From positions 103,526 through 167,525 of the forward strand of contig JAHLLD010000011.1 of NCBI GenBank assembly GCA_020444325.1: a stretch of 64,000 nucleotides of DNA. The letters are read 5' to 3'. The notes under the pieces were generated by a model that worked only from the letters and a program-made list of their open reading frames with translations, was not told the DNA's origin and searched no databases. Source of the stretch: a bacterium. Its GTDB lineage: Bacteria > Bacteroidota > Ignavibacteria > SZUA-365. The position numbers and the translations under genes are program-made. Positions 1-8,637 of this stretch are shown here, piece after piece; position 1 is the stretch's first letter, and each line of letters starts with the position of its first letter.

Positions 1-1179
1 CCGAGCGGAGTGACAGTACTGCACGGTGGAAGGAATGGACGTCAGCACTTCCCAGCTGCCGCCGTCATCCGTTGAAGCATACAGTCCGCCGAACATGGTC
101 CCGGCATACAGCGTCCCAAGACTGTCCGTTTCAATCGCGGTTATTGTGCGGGGCGCTGTGGTCATGGAACAGAGCTTCCAGCTCGTCCCGTTGTCACGGG
201 AACGGTAGAGTCCTGCCGCCGTTGCTGCGAAAATGCTCCCATCCACACCCAGATGGAAATCCGCAATGCGCGTGCCCGCCATCAGGGTATCAACCCACGT
301 GCGTCCTGCATCGGTGGAGCGAAAGATTCCTTCGGCCTTTTCGTTGTGTCCCGCCAGAAGAAGTCCATCAGACAGCACGATCGTTGAGGTAGGACCGTCA
401 ACCATGGGTGCCGGACCGAGCTTCTCGAGCACGGCACCCTCCGGGGAGACGCGATACAGTGAGCTTGGGGCACCGAATTCTGCAGCGGTATCCCTCGCAG
501 CCATAACGACATTGCCGAGTCCATCATGAAACATCGAGGTAAAGGCGGTGATCCCGGGTTGTATCTTGTCCCAGTTCTTACCATTGTCCGCACTTCGGTA
601 GAGGGTGCGGTAATTGCATGCCAGTGCATTGCCGTCAGGGAAAAACTCCAGCAGATAATCTCCCGAGCAGCACTTGTCGAACGCAGAGTCGCGCAACACC
701 GTCCATGTTCTGCCATTATCGTCACTGCGATGCAGTCCCCCGCCACCCTCACTGAAGATGGCACTCCCGGTTCTGTGTACTACCGACCAGCCGTAAGGCA
801 TATCCATTTCCTCCTTCTGCTGTTCCCATTGCATCCCCCCATCGCGGGAGATCCAGATACTTCGCCACGAAATATATCCAGTGTAGCTGAATGCGATCAG
901 ACTGTTTGCCGGAGTGGCATAGAGAAAGGCTATGTCGCCGGACTGCAGTCCTGTCTTTTCCCAGCTTGCACCCCCGTTGGTCGATTTCAGGACCCCGTGT
1001 CCCACAGTACCTGCAAACAGGGTACCGTTTTCGAATCCTGTGACCGATACAATCTGTTCGCCGGTGGGACCACCCACGAACTCGAGTGCGAAGGGACGCA
1101 ACGGTGATGTCGCCGTTCTGTGCAATGACTGGGCCCAGAGCTGACCCGACACAAGCAGCAGCAATAAAAACAGACGCAT
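1..1179 (-). CDS. Secreted Asp-box (BNR/sortilin-like) beta-propeller protein, C-terminus outside window
   Basis: Continuous minus-strand frame of 393 codons from an ATG at 1179 to the window edge, so the 3' end is missing. The first 17 residues (MRLFLLLLLVSGQLWAQ) form a clear signal peptide. At least seven Asp-box repeats of the form S-x-D-x-G-x-x-W follow at 40-60 residue spacing, for example KSTNGGASWE, ISRDGGMQWE, RSDDNGRTWT, RSADNGKNWD, RSTDAGRTWV and ASTDDGGSWE. These mark beta-propellers of the sialidase/Vps10/YCF48 type, which in FCB bacteria are usually exported surface proteins, often with a T9SS tail; any tail here lies off the window. No catalytic sialidase residues are evident, so a binding or structural role is more likely than an enzyme. 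Divergent from the gene at 1359. Confidence 0.8.
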   Translation of the reverse strand, partial: MRLFLLLLLVSGQLWAQSLHRTATSPLRPFALEFVGGPTGEQIVSVTGFENGTLFAGTVGHGVLKSTNGGASWEKTGLQSGDIAFLYATPANSLIAFSYTGYISWRSIWISRDGGMQWEQQKEEMDMPYGWSVVHRTGSAIFSEGGGGLHRSDDNGRTWTVLRDSAFDKCCSGDYLLEFFPDGNALACNYRTLYRSADNGKNWDKIQPGITAFTSMFHDGLGNVVMAARDTAAEFGAPSSLYRVSPEGAVLEKLGPAPMVDGPTSTIVLSDGLLLAGHNEKAEGIFRSTDAGRTWVDTLMAGTRIADFHLGVDGSIFAATAAGLYRSRDNGTSWKLCSMTTAPRTITAIETDSLGTLYAGTMFGGLYASTDDGGSWEVLTSIPSTVQYCHSAR

Positions 1180-1214
1180 GGATTCCCCCCGTTTCGGACA
1201 GCGAACAAATACGT

Positions 1215-1238
1215 TATCTCTGTCCGAATATAGAGATA
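1215..1238. promoter_or_regulatory. Inverted repeat between divergent genes
   Basis: Seven-base arms TATCTCT and AGAGATA separated by ten bases lie between the divergent starts at 1179 and 1359. This could be an operator, but no matching regulator is visible, so the regulatory role is only a guess. Confidence 0.25.
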
Positions 1239-1358
1239 TGCTATTCCATGTTCAACCCGCGCTTGCGCCGTCAGCAATGCGCAGGTTATTTTCGCAAAAC
1301 GAACTGTCAGACATCTCATCTCGCTTACCAAATATCTCATCACGCTGAGGAGACAACG

Positions 1359-1757
1359 ATGAAAAACGGGAAAGCGGCGCTTGCCGTGATTGTTGCGGGA
1401 CTCTGGATCACGCTATCGGAGTTCGTGCGCAACGAGCTGCTGTTCAAATCATACTGGACCGAGCACTACGCATCGCTCGGCCTCACATGGCCCTCGGATC
1501 CGGTCAACGGCATGCTCTGGCTGGTGTGGAGCCTGGTGTTTGCCGGAGCATTGTTCTGGATATCAAGGAAGTTCTCCTTCTTCCAGACCTTCATGCTCGG
1601 ATGGCTCGTGGGCTTCGTGCTCATGTGGCTGGTGATCGGCAACATGCAGGTGCTCCCCATGGGAATCCTGACCTACGCCATCCCCCTCAGTCTGCTTGAA
1701 GTACTCATCGCCGTACTGATACTCACGAAAATGGCTCCAGCACAGAAAGCGAAATGA
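1359..1757 (+). CDS. Small four-helix membrane protein, function unknown
   Basis: 132 residues starting at an ATG preceded by GAGGAGACAACG, a good ribosome site; the open frame extends upstream to 1086 but that part reads as non-coding. About four hydrophobic segments are visible (near residues 5-20, 43-62, 70-92 and 98-122), so it is an integral membrane protein. I do not recognise a family with certainty. It ends one base before the stop of the convergent DUF4386 gene. Confidence 0.65.
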   Translation: MKNGKAALAVIVAGLWITLSEFVRNELLFKSYWTEHYASLGLTWPSDPVNGMLWLVWSLVFAGALFWISRKFSFFQTFMLGWLVGFVLMWLVIGNMQVLPMGILTYAIPLSLLEVLIAVLILTKMAPAQKAK

Positions 1758-2480
1758 TCATCCTGCAGGCGCCGCAGCCGCTTCGCTCCGCACGCCTTTG
1801 ATGAGCAGATACAGGCAGAGCGACAGTTCGGCGACGACAGCAGGAGGAGCAACAACCCATGCAAATACCTCCTCGAATTGCGGAAGCAGTATCGTCCCGA
1901 AGCTTTCCGCCAGGTACCCCAGCGCAGCGAGAGCCAGCAGATAGCCCAACCAGGCAGGGAAACGGTCGGACTTTACCAGAAGATATCCGAGCAGCAGGCA
2001 ATGCACACCGAAGAACGCCCCCGCGATGAGATAACCGAAATGATGCGCGTCAAGAAACACCATGACCAGCGTCTGCAACTGGACTGCGTCGAAACTGCCG
2101 GCCGCCGTGGCGCTGCCCAGAAGCGGCAGAACGATCAGCTCGTTCAGCAGGTTCACCGCGGCAATGGCCGGATGCGCCAGCAGCCGCAGCGACGCTGCCA
2201 CGAGGGCCAGCGAACGATGGACGGGACGCAGCAGGACGTAGAAGAGTACCGAAACCACCGCATCGCTGATGAAGGCAATCAGATCGGTAACGATGCCAAG
2301 GCGATAGAATGACAGCGCGCCTCCGATGTTCTCCACTGTAGCTGCGCCATCACCAGGAACAATCAATCCAGCCCGCATCGCACCCTCACTGAAACCGGCG
2401 AACACGATGATGATCAGGTACAGCACTCCCGCTGTACGGGCAAGCGATTTCGGTGACGCGTCGTGAAATTGACTGCTCAT
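1758..2480 (-). CDS. DUF4386 family membrane protein
   Basis: 240 residues; the ATG at 2480 follows GAGGAGCATC, a strong ribosome site. The start PKSLARTAGVLYLIIIVFAG and the following GxxYL..G and NIGGALSFYRLGIVTDLIAFISD pattern are typical of the DUF4386 family, whose members have about six transmembrane helices and no established biochemical role. The helices are seen as regular hydrophobic blocks along the whole length. The C-terminus (KGVRSEAAAAPAG) is soluble. It is convergent with the small membrane protein and divergent from the OsmC gene. Family assignment rests on recall of the pattern. Confidence 0.75.
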   Translation of the reverse strand: MSSQFHDASPKSLARTAGVLYLIIIVFAGFSEGAMRAGLIVPGDGAATVENIGGALSFYRLGIVTDLIAFISDAVVSVLFYVLLRPVHRSLALVAASLRLLAHPAIAAVNLLNELIVLPLLGSATAAGSFDAVQLQTLVMVFLDAHHFGYLIAGAFFGVHCLLLGYLLVKSDRFPAWLGYLLALAALGYLAESFGTILLPQFEEVFAWVVAPPAVVAELSLCLYLLIKGVRSEAAAAPAG

Positions 2481-2705
2481 GATGCTCCTCGAATGGGGGA
2501 TGACAGTTCAAAATCTACCACGGAACAGCTTTCATCGCAAGTCGGCGACACAACGAGATATTTTTATTTCGGAGGCGGGAATGCAGAACTTCCGGCCACC
2601 GTTTTGCGTTGTGCATATATGGGATAGGAAACGCCGTCGGCGGCATTTCCACCAGAGCCTTACAAACGCATCTCACTTTTTTCATATCATTACGAGGAAT
2701 TACTC

Positions 2706-3128
2706 ATGCAGCGTTTTGCATCAGCCCAGTGGCAGGGAGCACTTAAGGACGGCAAGGGAACCATGACAACAGGCAGCGGCGTCCTGACAGACATCGCCTA
2801 TGATTTCGGCAAGCGTTTTGCCGACGAACCCGGTACCAATCCGGAAGAACTGATCGCCGCCGCGCATTCGGGCTGCTTCTCGATGGCACTCGCCAACATT
2901 CTCGACGGCGACGGCTTCCCGCCGCAAAGCGTTGAGACCAAGGCTACCATGGATTTTGAAAAGACCGATGCCGGTTTCACCATCACAAAAATTCATCTCG
3001 ATACCGTGGTGAAGGCGGAAGGCCTGACTGAAGCCGCCCTGCAGGACTGTGCCGGCAAGGCCAAGGCCGGCTGCCCCGTCAGTCGCGCTCTGACCGCGGA
3101 GATCACCTTCACGGCCAAACTCGGCTGA
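2706..3128 (+). CDS. OsmC family peroxiredoxin-like protein
   Basis: 140 residues, the normal length for an OsmC/YhfA-type protein. These are cytoplasmic thiol peroxidases that reduce organic hydroperoxides using two conserved cysteines. Both are present: one in AAHSGCFSMAL (about residue 59) and one in KAGCPVSRAL (about residue 123). The opening ASAQWQGALKDGKGTMTTGSGVL and the NPEELIAAAHSGC block are diagnostic of the OsmC subgroup. An ATTACGAGGAATTACTC leader supplies the ribosome site. It is monocistronic and closed by a strong terminator at 3141. A role in oxidative or osmotic stress is inferred from the family. Confidence 0.92.
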   Translation: MQRFASAQWQGALKDGKGTMTTGSGVLTDIAYDFGKRFADEPGTNPEELIAAAHSGCFSMALANILDGDGFPPQSVETKATMDFEKTDAGFTITKIHLDTVVKAEGLTEAALQDCAGKAKAGCPVSRALTAEITFTAKLG

Positions 3129-3140
3129 TTGATTTTCGGG

Positions 3141-3181
3141 TTGGACCATGCTGCACACGCGGCATGGTCCAACACTTTTTC
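3141..3181 (+). terminator. Rho-independent terminator after the OsmC gene
   Basis: Perfect 11-bp stem TTGGACCATGC / GCATGGTCCAA with a ten-base loop, followed by CACTTTTT. It starts 13 bases after the OsmC stop, which also argues that the next gene does not begin at the upstream end of its open frame. Confidence 0.85.
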
Positions 3182-3242
3182 CCCTCCCCTCCTCCCTTCC
3201 TTCTTCTCAATACTGGCATTTCTTTCTGTGCTTCCTTATGCT

Positions 3243-5468
3243 ATGGGAAACCATGACATGACGCAGAGCGAGGCAGAAGCGATGAAGGAAGCGCACAAAC
3301 TCGATAAAATCGCCATCACGGTAAAATCCCACCGTTTGCTCAAACAGCTTCTCCAGGAAAATCCCGTCCTGGAAGAAATCATGCGCAACTCGAAAAATGA
3401 GACGGAAGCGCTGGTGGGTGTGCAGCAATGGGTGCTGGAGGAGTTGCGTAAAAATCCCGATGCATACGCCTATTATTCGCAGGAGCACGCGGGACGCGAG
3501 CTGTTCGAACGGCTGCAGTGGAAAGACTACGCGGCGATTCGGCTGCTCGATTATATCGACAATGCGGGACGAGAATTCCCGGACCACAATCTCCGAGGAG
3601 AGATCGCGGTCAGTAATCCCATCAAACTGCTCTGGCTTGCGGTCAACAAGGGTACGGGCGGAGCCAAACCCTACTTCTTTGAGGACATGCTGCAGCTGTT
3701 CCGGCAGCTGACCGGTGCGACCACGGTGCATCCGCCCGACGATGAACAGGTACGGACGTGGATGGACCGCTATCCCACGGGAACGGACCCCCGCATCATC
3801 AAGCTGCGCGAGGAGAACCGCGAGCGCATCATCAACCTGCTGATCGACCTGATTGACAGCGGGGAGATGTCGAGCAACAAATACAAGTTCACCGAAGGGA
3901 TGTCACGGGAACAGAAATTCCTTCAGATGCTGCGCTGGTGGAACGAGCATACCTTCCATCTACATTTCGCCGTCCGCTCTCCTGACCTGCTCAACCGCAT
4001 GCTCGGAGAATCCCTCGACCCAGATACCATGAAAATCCTCCACGCCGCGGAGGAACAGGGCATTCCCTTTTTCGTCAACCCGTATTACCTCTCCCTTCTC
4101 CACGTGCGGGTGCCGTACTTCGCCATCGGCGCCGATCTCGCCATCCGGCACTATGTCGTGTACAGCCAGCAGCTGGTCGACGAGTTCGGGCATATCGTGG
4201 CATGGGAGAAGGAAGACAAAGTGCGTCCGGGTGAGCCCAACGCTGCGGGCTGGCTCCTGCCGTCGGAGAAGAATGTGCATCGCCGCTACCCCGAGGTCGC
4301 GATTCTGATTCCTGATACGGTGGGACGCGCATGCGGGGGACTCTGTTCATCCTGTCAGCGCATGTACGATTTCCAGAGCGGACATCTGAACTTCAATCTC
4401 GACCGTCTGCGTCCCGACGAAACCTGGTCCGAGCGCCTGAAGCGGCTGATGGACTATTTCGAAAACGACACGCAGCTGCGCGACATCCTGATTACCGGCG
4501 GCGATGCACTGATGAGCACCGACCGCTCTCTGGGGCACATCCTCGACAGCATTTACGATATGGCGCTGCGCAAGCGCGAAGCAAACAAGGAACGTCCCGA
4601 CGGAGAAAAATACGCCGAGCTCCTGCGCGTACGCCTTGGCTCGCGCCTGCCTGCCTATCTCCCCCAGCGCATCACACCCGAGCTGACTGCAATGCTGGCA
4701 GCGTTTCGTGAGAAAGCCGCTGCCATTGGTGTGCGGCAGTTCGTCGTGCAGACCCACATCGAATCGCCCATGGAGATCACGCCGGAAACACGGGAGGCCG
4801 TCCGCCGATTGCTCGACGCCGGCTGGGTGGTCACGAATCAGCTGGTCTTTACCGCAGCCGCATCACGAAGGGGACACACCGCGCGACTGCGGGAAGCGCT
4901 CAACGATATCGGTGTGCTCACCTACTACACTTTCACGGTGAAGGGGTACATGGAAAACAATTTCAATTTCGCCCCGAATGCGCGTGCCGTGCAGGAGGAA
5001 CTCGAGGAAAAACGCCTCGGTGTGATTCCGGAAACTTATCATGATCGCGTCCGCAGTTTCGCGGATGACGGCATGCATATGACGGAGAATATTGACGCCC
5101 TGCGGCGGGAAGCCGGACTCCCCTTCCTCGCAACGGATCGCAACGTGCTCAACCTCCCCGGTGTCGGAAAAAGTCTCACCTACCGCGTTATCGGCATTAC
5201 ACGGTATGGCCGCCGCATCCTGGCCTTCGACCACGACGCGACACGAAATCATAGTCCCATCATTCACAAAATGGGAAAAGTCATCATCATCGAATCGAAA
5301 TCCATCAGCGAATACCTGCAGCAGCTGGCGGACATTGGTGAGGACAGGGACGAATACGCCGATTTGTTCGGATACTCCATCGGTGAAACGGAACCACGCA
5401 TGAATATTTTCGAGTATCCGGAATTCGACTTCGCGATTTCCGAAGAGTACTCAAATCTGGAAGTGTAA
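3243..5468 (+). CDS. KamA family radical SAM protein (lysine 2,3-aminomutase-like)
   Basis: 741 residues from the ATG at 3243; an ATG at 3258 is equally possible and neither has a good ribosome site. Frame upstream of 3243 is excluded because it runs through the OsmC terminator. The radical SAM cluster motif CxxxCxxC is at residues 364-371 (RACGGLCSSCQR), followed by LITGGDALMST, the GGD motif of KamA-type enzymes, and FVVQTHIESPMEITPETREA, resembling the KamA substrate region. KamA enzymes use SAM, a [4Fe-4S] cluster and PLP to move an amino group between adjacent carbons. At about 740 residues this is much longer than the classical ~420-residue enzyme; the extra N-terminal ~300 residues are of unknown role. 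The exact substrate cannot be told. A strong terminator follows at 5494. Confidence 0.8.
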   Translation: MGNHDMTQSEAEAMKEAHKLDKIAITVKSHRLLKQLLQENPVLEEIMRNSKNETEALVGVQQWVLEELRKNPDAYAYYSQEHAGRELFERLQWKDYAAIRLLDYIDNAGREFPDHNLRGEIAVSNPIKLLWLAVNKGTGGAKPYFFEDMLQLFRQLTGATTVHPPDDEQVRTWMDRYPTGTDPRIIKLREENRERIINLLIDLIDSGEMSSNKYKFTEGMSREQKFLQMLRWWNEHTFHLHFAVRSPDLLNRMLGESLDPDTMKILHAAEEQGIPFFVNPYYLSLLHVRVPYFAIGADLAIRHYVVYSQQLVDEFGHIVAWEKEDKVRPGEPNAAGWLLPSEKNVHRRYPEVAILIPDTVGRACGGLCSSCQRMYDFQSGHLNFNLDRLRPDETWSERLKRLMDYFENDTQLRDILITGGDALMSTDRSLGHILDSIYDMALRKREANKERPDGEKYAELLRVRLGSRLPAYLPQRITPELTAMLAAFREKAAAIGVRQFVVQTHIESPMEITPETREAVRRLLDAGWVVTNQLVFTAAASRRGHTARLREALNDIGVLTYYTFTVKGYMENNFNFAPNARAVQEELEEKRLGVIPETYHDRVRSFADDGMHMTENIDALRREAGLPFLATDRNVLNLPGVGKSLTYRVIGITRYGRRILAFDHDATRNHSPIIHKMGKVIIIESKSISEYLQQLADIGEDRDEYADLFGYSIGETEPRMNIFEYPEFDFAISEEYSNLEV

Positions 5469-5493
5469 CGACTGCACCAACCCGGGAAATCAG

Positions 5494-5522
5494 AAAGGCC
5501 GGTCACACTGACCGGCCTTTTC
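5494..5522. terminator. Bidirectional rho-independent terminator
   Basis: Perfect 12-bp stem AAAGGCCGGTCA / TGACCGGCCTTT with loop CAC and flanking A and T runs. It lies between the convergent KamA-like gene and the TPR lipoprotein gene and can serve both strands. Confidence 0.9.
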
Positions 5523-5544
5523 ATACACATCATGTACCGTAATG

Positions 5545-7032
5545 CTAACCGAGCTTCGCTCGCGCTTCATTGCGGATAACAGCATAATCCAGACTGTTGA
5601 AGTTCCAGTCTGCCACCTCTTTGTAGAGCTCCATCGCCCTGTCGGTATTCCCCAGTGCTTCCTCCGCTCTGGCGGTGAAGAATTTCACCTCGAACCAGTC
5701 CTGGTCAGACTTTCCAAGATAATCCAGTGCCTCCTGCGTATCGCCTTTCTGCAGGGCGATATAGCCTTTGAGTAGATAGGTCGCATCGAGTTTGTTCGGA
5801 TTCTTGCTGCTGGCGAGATGCTCGGCTGCAGCATCGGCATGTGCCATCGCCTCATCATATTTTCCTTCCTTCGCGGCAATCCAACCCTGGAGAATTGAGA
5901 GTGACGATTCGACGCTGCTGCTGAAATCTTCAATGTCCACCGAAGATGTAATTTCCCGCTCAAGCCGGGCATGTTCAGCGAAGGCGTCGTGCGCAATGTC
6001 GAACGCGCCGGCTTCACATGCGAGTTTGACGCGATCTTCCAGGCATCGTGCCATCGCCTGTTTCTGCTGATCCTCATCCGGGATCATCGTCTGGAGATTC
6101 TGCATCACCGCAGCGTTCGCATTGAGTGCGGAAGGGAGGTCACCCGCGTACACGTACGTGTACACGCCGAAATTCGCTCCACTCGCCTTCATTCCCCCCT
6201 CGGCATGCTTCATCGCAGCCTGGAAATCCGCCCGCGCCTGATCGAAATCGCCGAGGAAGGTGTTGGCATGTCCCAGCTTGGCATAGGCAACAGGCTGATC
6301 CGGGTCCACCTCCACGGCTTTCTGATAGGCGTCCCGCGCCTTGGTAAGTTCCACCTGCGCGCGATAGACATCCCCGAGCAGAATATGGGAGTCCGCCTCG
6401 TTGGGAACCAGCTGCACGTACTTCTTCGCAGCTTTCTCTGCCGCTGAATAATCCGTGGGATCGTCAAACGTGTAGCTGTTTGCGAGTTGCCGGTAGGCAC
6501 TCGCAAATTCGGGAAATTTTTCGGTGATGGACTGCAGTTTCTCCCGCCGCGCCTCCGTCTGCTTCATGCCCCCGAGCGCATAGGCAACTTCCATCGCGGC
6601 CCTGGGACTTTCCGGGTAGGCCTTTTCCAGTTCCTTCGCCTGTTCGAGTACCGCTTCCCTGTCATCCGAGACGAAATACGGGATCATCCCGATCATGAGC
6701 TTCTCACCGTTACTCGCGTTCGTCGAGTGTTCCTTGGCCAGATCCGTGAATTTTTTCCATTCCGCCGGAGTGCGCGCGACCCGGGCACGATAGAAATAGG
6801 CTATGGCGAGCGTCGGATCCGCTTCGATCGCTTTGTCCAGTAATTCACGGGCATCTTCAGTGCGGCCTACATCCAGAGCTGTTCTGCCCTGAATGAAATA
6901 CGCATGTGCCTCGTCGGATTCGGTAGTGATGGGAATGCTGCCTTCGTCCGCAGCGTTCTGACCGCAGCCACCCACGAGCATCAGGAGCACCAGTGCGGCA
7001 CCCATGCTGTAAGCAATACTATGTCGTTTCAT
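5545..7032 (-). CDS. TPR-repeat lipoprotein
   Basis: 495 residues from the ATG at 7032, which has GGAG seven bases upstream; the open frame extends further but lacks a signal there. The N-terminus carries a lipobox (VLLMLVGGCGQ), so the mature protein is lipid-anchored. Tetratricopeptide repeats fill much of the rest, for example AHAYFIQGRTALDVGRTEDA, ILLGDVYRAQVELTKARDAY and AYAKLGHANTFLGDFDQA. TPR proteins are scaffolds for protein contacts; no enzyme motif is visible. The last part (YIALQKGDTQEALDYLGKSD) is also TPR-like. Its partner cannot be guessed from the neighbours. Confidence 0.85.
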   Translation of the reverse strand: MKRHSIAYSMGAALVLLMLVGGCGQNAADEGSIPITTESDEAHAYFIQGRTALDVGRTEDARELLDKAIEADPTLAIAYFYRARVARTPAEWKKFTDLAKEHSTNASNGEKLMIGMIPYFVSDDREAVLEQAKELEKAYPESPRAAMEVAYALGGMKQTEARREKLQSITEKFPEFASAYRQLANSYTFDDPTDYSAAEKAAKKYVQLVPNEADSHILLGDVYRAQVELTKARDAYQKAVEVDPDQPVAYAKLGHANTFLGDFDQARADFQAAMKHAEGGMKASGANFGVYTYVYAGDLPSALNANAAVMQNLQTMIPDEDQQKQAMARCLEDRVKLACEAGAFDIAHDAFAEHARLEREITSSVDIEDFSSSVESSLSILQGWIAAKEGKYDEAMAHADAAAEHLASSKNPNKLDATYLLKGYIALQKGDTQEALDYLGKSDQDWFEVKFFTARAEEALGNTDRAMELYKEVADWNFNSLDYAVIRNEARAKLG

Positions 7033-7180
7033 AATTCGCTCCAGTAAAATGATGGTAACCCGCCCCGTCTTGCAGCGGCGTTCGGAGATCATGGTTGTAG
7101 TGTGATGGACAACAGGAAGATGGCACAAAGCGAATGGAATTTCAAATGACTATATGCTCTGCTTTTGCCGTTTTCTCTGC

Positions 7181-7240
7181 GCATTCCGAGTAATCCTTGC
7201 GCATTCCGAGTAATCCTTGCGCATTCCGAGTAATCCTTCT
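7181..7240. repeat. Three tandem copies of a 20-bp repeat
   Basis: Unit GCATTCCGAGTAATCCTTGC occurs three times head to tail; only the last two bases of copy three differ. It lies in the 244-base spacer between the divergent TPR lipoprotein gene (start 7032) and the lipoprotein gene at 7277, close to the latter's expected promoter. The rest of the spacer shows nothing recognisable. Confidence 0.9.
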
Positions 7241-7276
7241 CATGCGGTCTGCCTGCGCTTCCGTATATTGAGGTAC

Positions 7277-8074
7277 ATGACCTCAACGAATGGGAATCGC
7301 ATGCATATCCTCCCCTCGCTCCTCAGTATTGTCGCATTCATCAGCTTCGTCGGTTGCGGACAGCAGGAAGCTCCCGCAGTGCAGGAACCCGCGTTCAGCG
7401 ACATCACACCGGAAATCAGTGCCCTTCTGCAGCGCTGCGACGTGACGCTCGATGCGATCGGCGATATACGTTACAATGTGCTGCACAGCTTCAAATCGAC
7501 CACGAGCAAAGACACGACGCACAATATCTACACGGTGCTGCTCCGGCGGGATACGGAAAATCCGTACGGCTACAAGTTGTTTGCACGCAATGCCGGAGGA
7601 TACCACATCCTTTATGACGGCGTTCGAGTGTATTCAGGCGATCCTTCGACGAAGAAAATGACCGTGCGGGATTCTTCTGATGCACCCGTGCAGTGGTTGG
7701 ACCGCAGCTTCGCAAGCCGCGTCCGTATCGGTATGCTGAACGGGTCACGACTGACGAAGCGAATTCGTCAGAGTGGAACGATTGAGGGCATGAGACTGGA
7801 GGATACGAAATGGGAGAATGCTCCAGCGAAACGCCTCCTGCTCAAGGTTGGCAGCAAGCCTCCCGTTACCGGGGGTGAAGTCGAGCTGATTTTCCGCAAC
7901 AGCGATGCAATGCCTGTTTCAATCCACGAAGAACTCCATTTCCTCATCGATGGAAAAGAACAAATGCAGTTTACGTCTGCAGCATTCGTGGAAATTGACA
8001 GGGAGCCGGCGTTTCCGGAGGGACAGTTCACACGCCAGGCACTGCCGGAAACTGTGGAGTTGGAGTCCCCGTAA
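7277..8074 (+). CDS. Lipoprotein with LolA/DUF2092-like character
   Basis: 265 residues from the ATG at 7277 (GAGG just upstream); an ATG at 7301 is the alternative. A hydrophobic stretch ending in SFVGCGQQ is a lipobox. The body (LLQRCDVTLDAIGDIRYNVL, YTVLLRRDT, YHILYDGVRVYSGD, PVTGGEVELIFRNSD) alternates beta strands in the way of LolA-like and DUF2092 proteins that bind lipid or lipoprotein at the envelope. This is a fold impression only; no catalytic motif is present. It is convergent with the DUF1648 gene, with 18 bases between the stops. Confidence 0.6.
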   Translation: MTSTNGNRMHILPSLLSIVAFISFVGCGQQEAPAVQEPAFSDITPEISALLQRCDVTLDAIGDIRYNVLHSFKSTTSKDTTHNIYTVLLRRDTENPYGYKLFARNAGGYHILYDGVRVYSGDPSTKKMTVRDSSDAPVQWLDRSFASRVRIGMLNGSRLTKRIRQSGTIEGMRLEDTKWENAPAKRLLLKVGSKPPVTGGEVELIFRNSDAMPVSIHEELHFLIDGKEQMQFTSAAFVEIDREPAFPEGQFTRQALPETVELESP

Positions 8075-8092
8075 TCGCGTGGATGCTGTGTG

Positions 8093-8572
8093 TCAGGACT
8101 TCCGCTGAAACCGCCTGAACATGCTCCAGATCAGCCAGCCCAGGTAGAGGAAATAGCCGATAAGAACAGGCCAGAACAACGGACTGAGCCGGGGTGAGGG
8201 AAGCAGGTTGGCTTCAAAGGTATCGAACATCATGAGTAACATGAAAAGCAGTGTTGCATTCCCCATGCGCATCATGCTGTTGTGGAGATAGGCAATACTT
8301 TCCGCCCTGCGTTCGGGGGCGAGCCAGTATTTCTTTCGCGGAAGATTGATCATGCTGTCTGGCAGCACCTTCATCAGCCAGGCACTCCCGGCAAACGTTC
8401 CGGCAAGGAAGAGGAACAGGAAGCCGTACAGGACCATGAAGCCATCGCGTGACATCCAGCCGTTTGCCTCCCCCTCACTGCCGAAATGTGAGGCGACTTC
8501 CTCAGGCAGGCTGGGGTAGTACCAGATACCGAGCATGGCTGCCAGGATAAGCAATATGACCATGGTTCTCAT
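8093..8572 (-). CDS. DUF1648 domain membrane protein
   Basis: 159 residues. The opening has one transmembrane helix followed by WYYPSLPEEVASHFGSEGEA, close to the DUF1648 signature (YP.LP..VP.HF...G) found in SdpI-like and other small membrane proteins. Two or three more helices follow (VLYGFLFLFLAGTFAGSAWL, NATLLFMLLMMFDTF, LFWPVLIGYFLYLGWLIWSMF), and the protein ends in basic residues. Function of the family outside SdpI immunity is not established. No clear ribosome site precedes the ATG at 8572. A run of ten C residues lies shortly upstream near 8609. Confidence 0.75.
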   Translation of the reverse strand: MRTMVILLILAAMLGIWYYPSLPEEVASHFGSEGEANGWMSRDGFMVLYGFLFLFLAGTFAGSAWLMKVLPDSMINLPRKKYWLAPERRAESIAYLHNSMMRMGNATLLFMLLMMFDTFEANLLPSPRLSPLFWPVLIGYFLYLGWLIWSMFRRFQRKS

Positions 8573-8637
8573 GGCCGCAATCTACGCAAGCATTGTTGAT
8601 TTTCCATTCCCCCCCCCCGTTCCGGAGCATTGTCTCT

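Noticed and set aside
3129..3242. N-terminal extension of the KamA-like protein
   Set aside because: It would translate through a strong terminator hairpin and begins with TTG directly after the OsmC stop.
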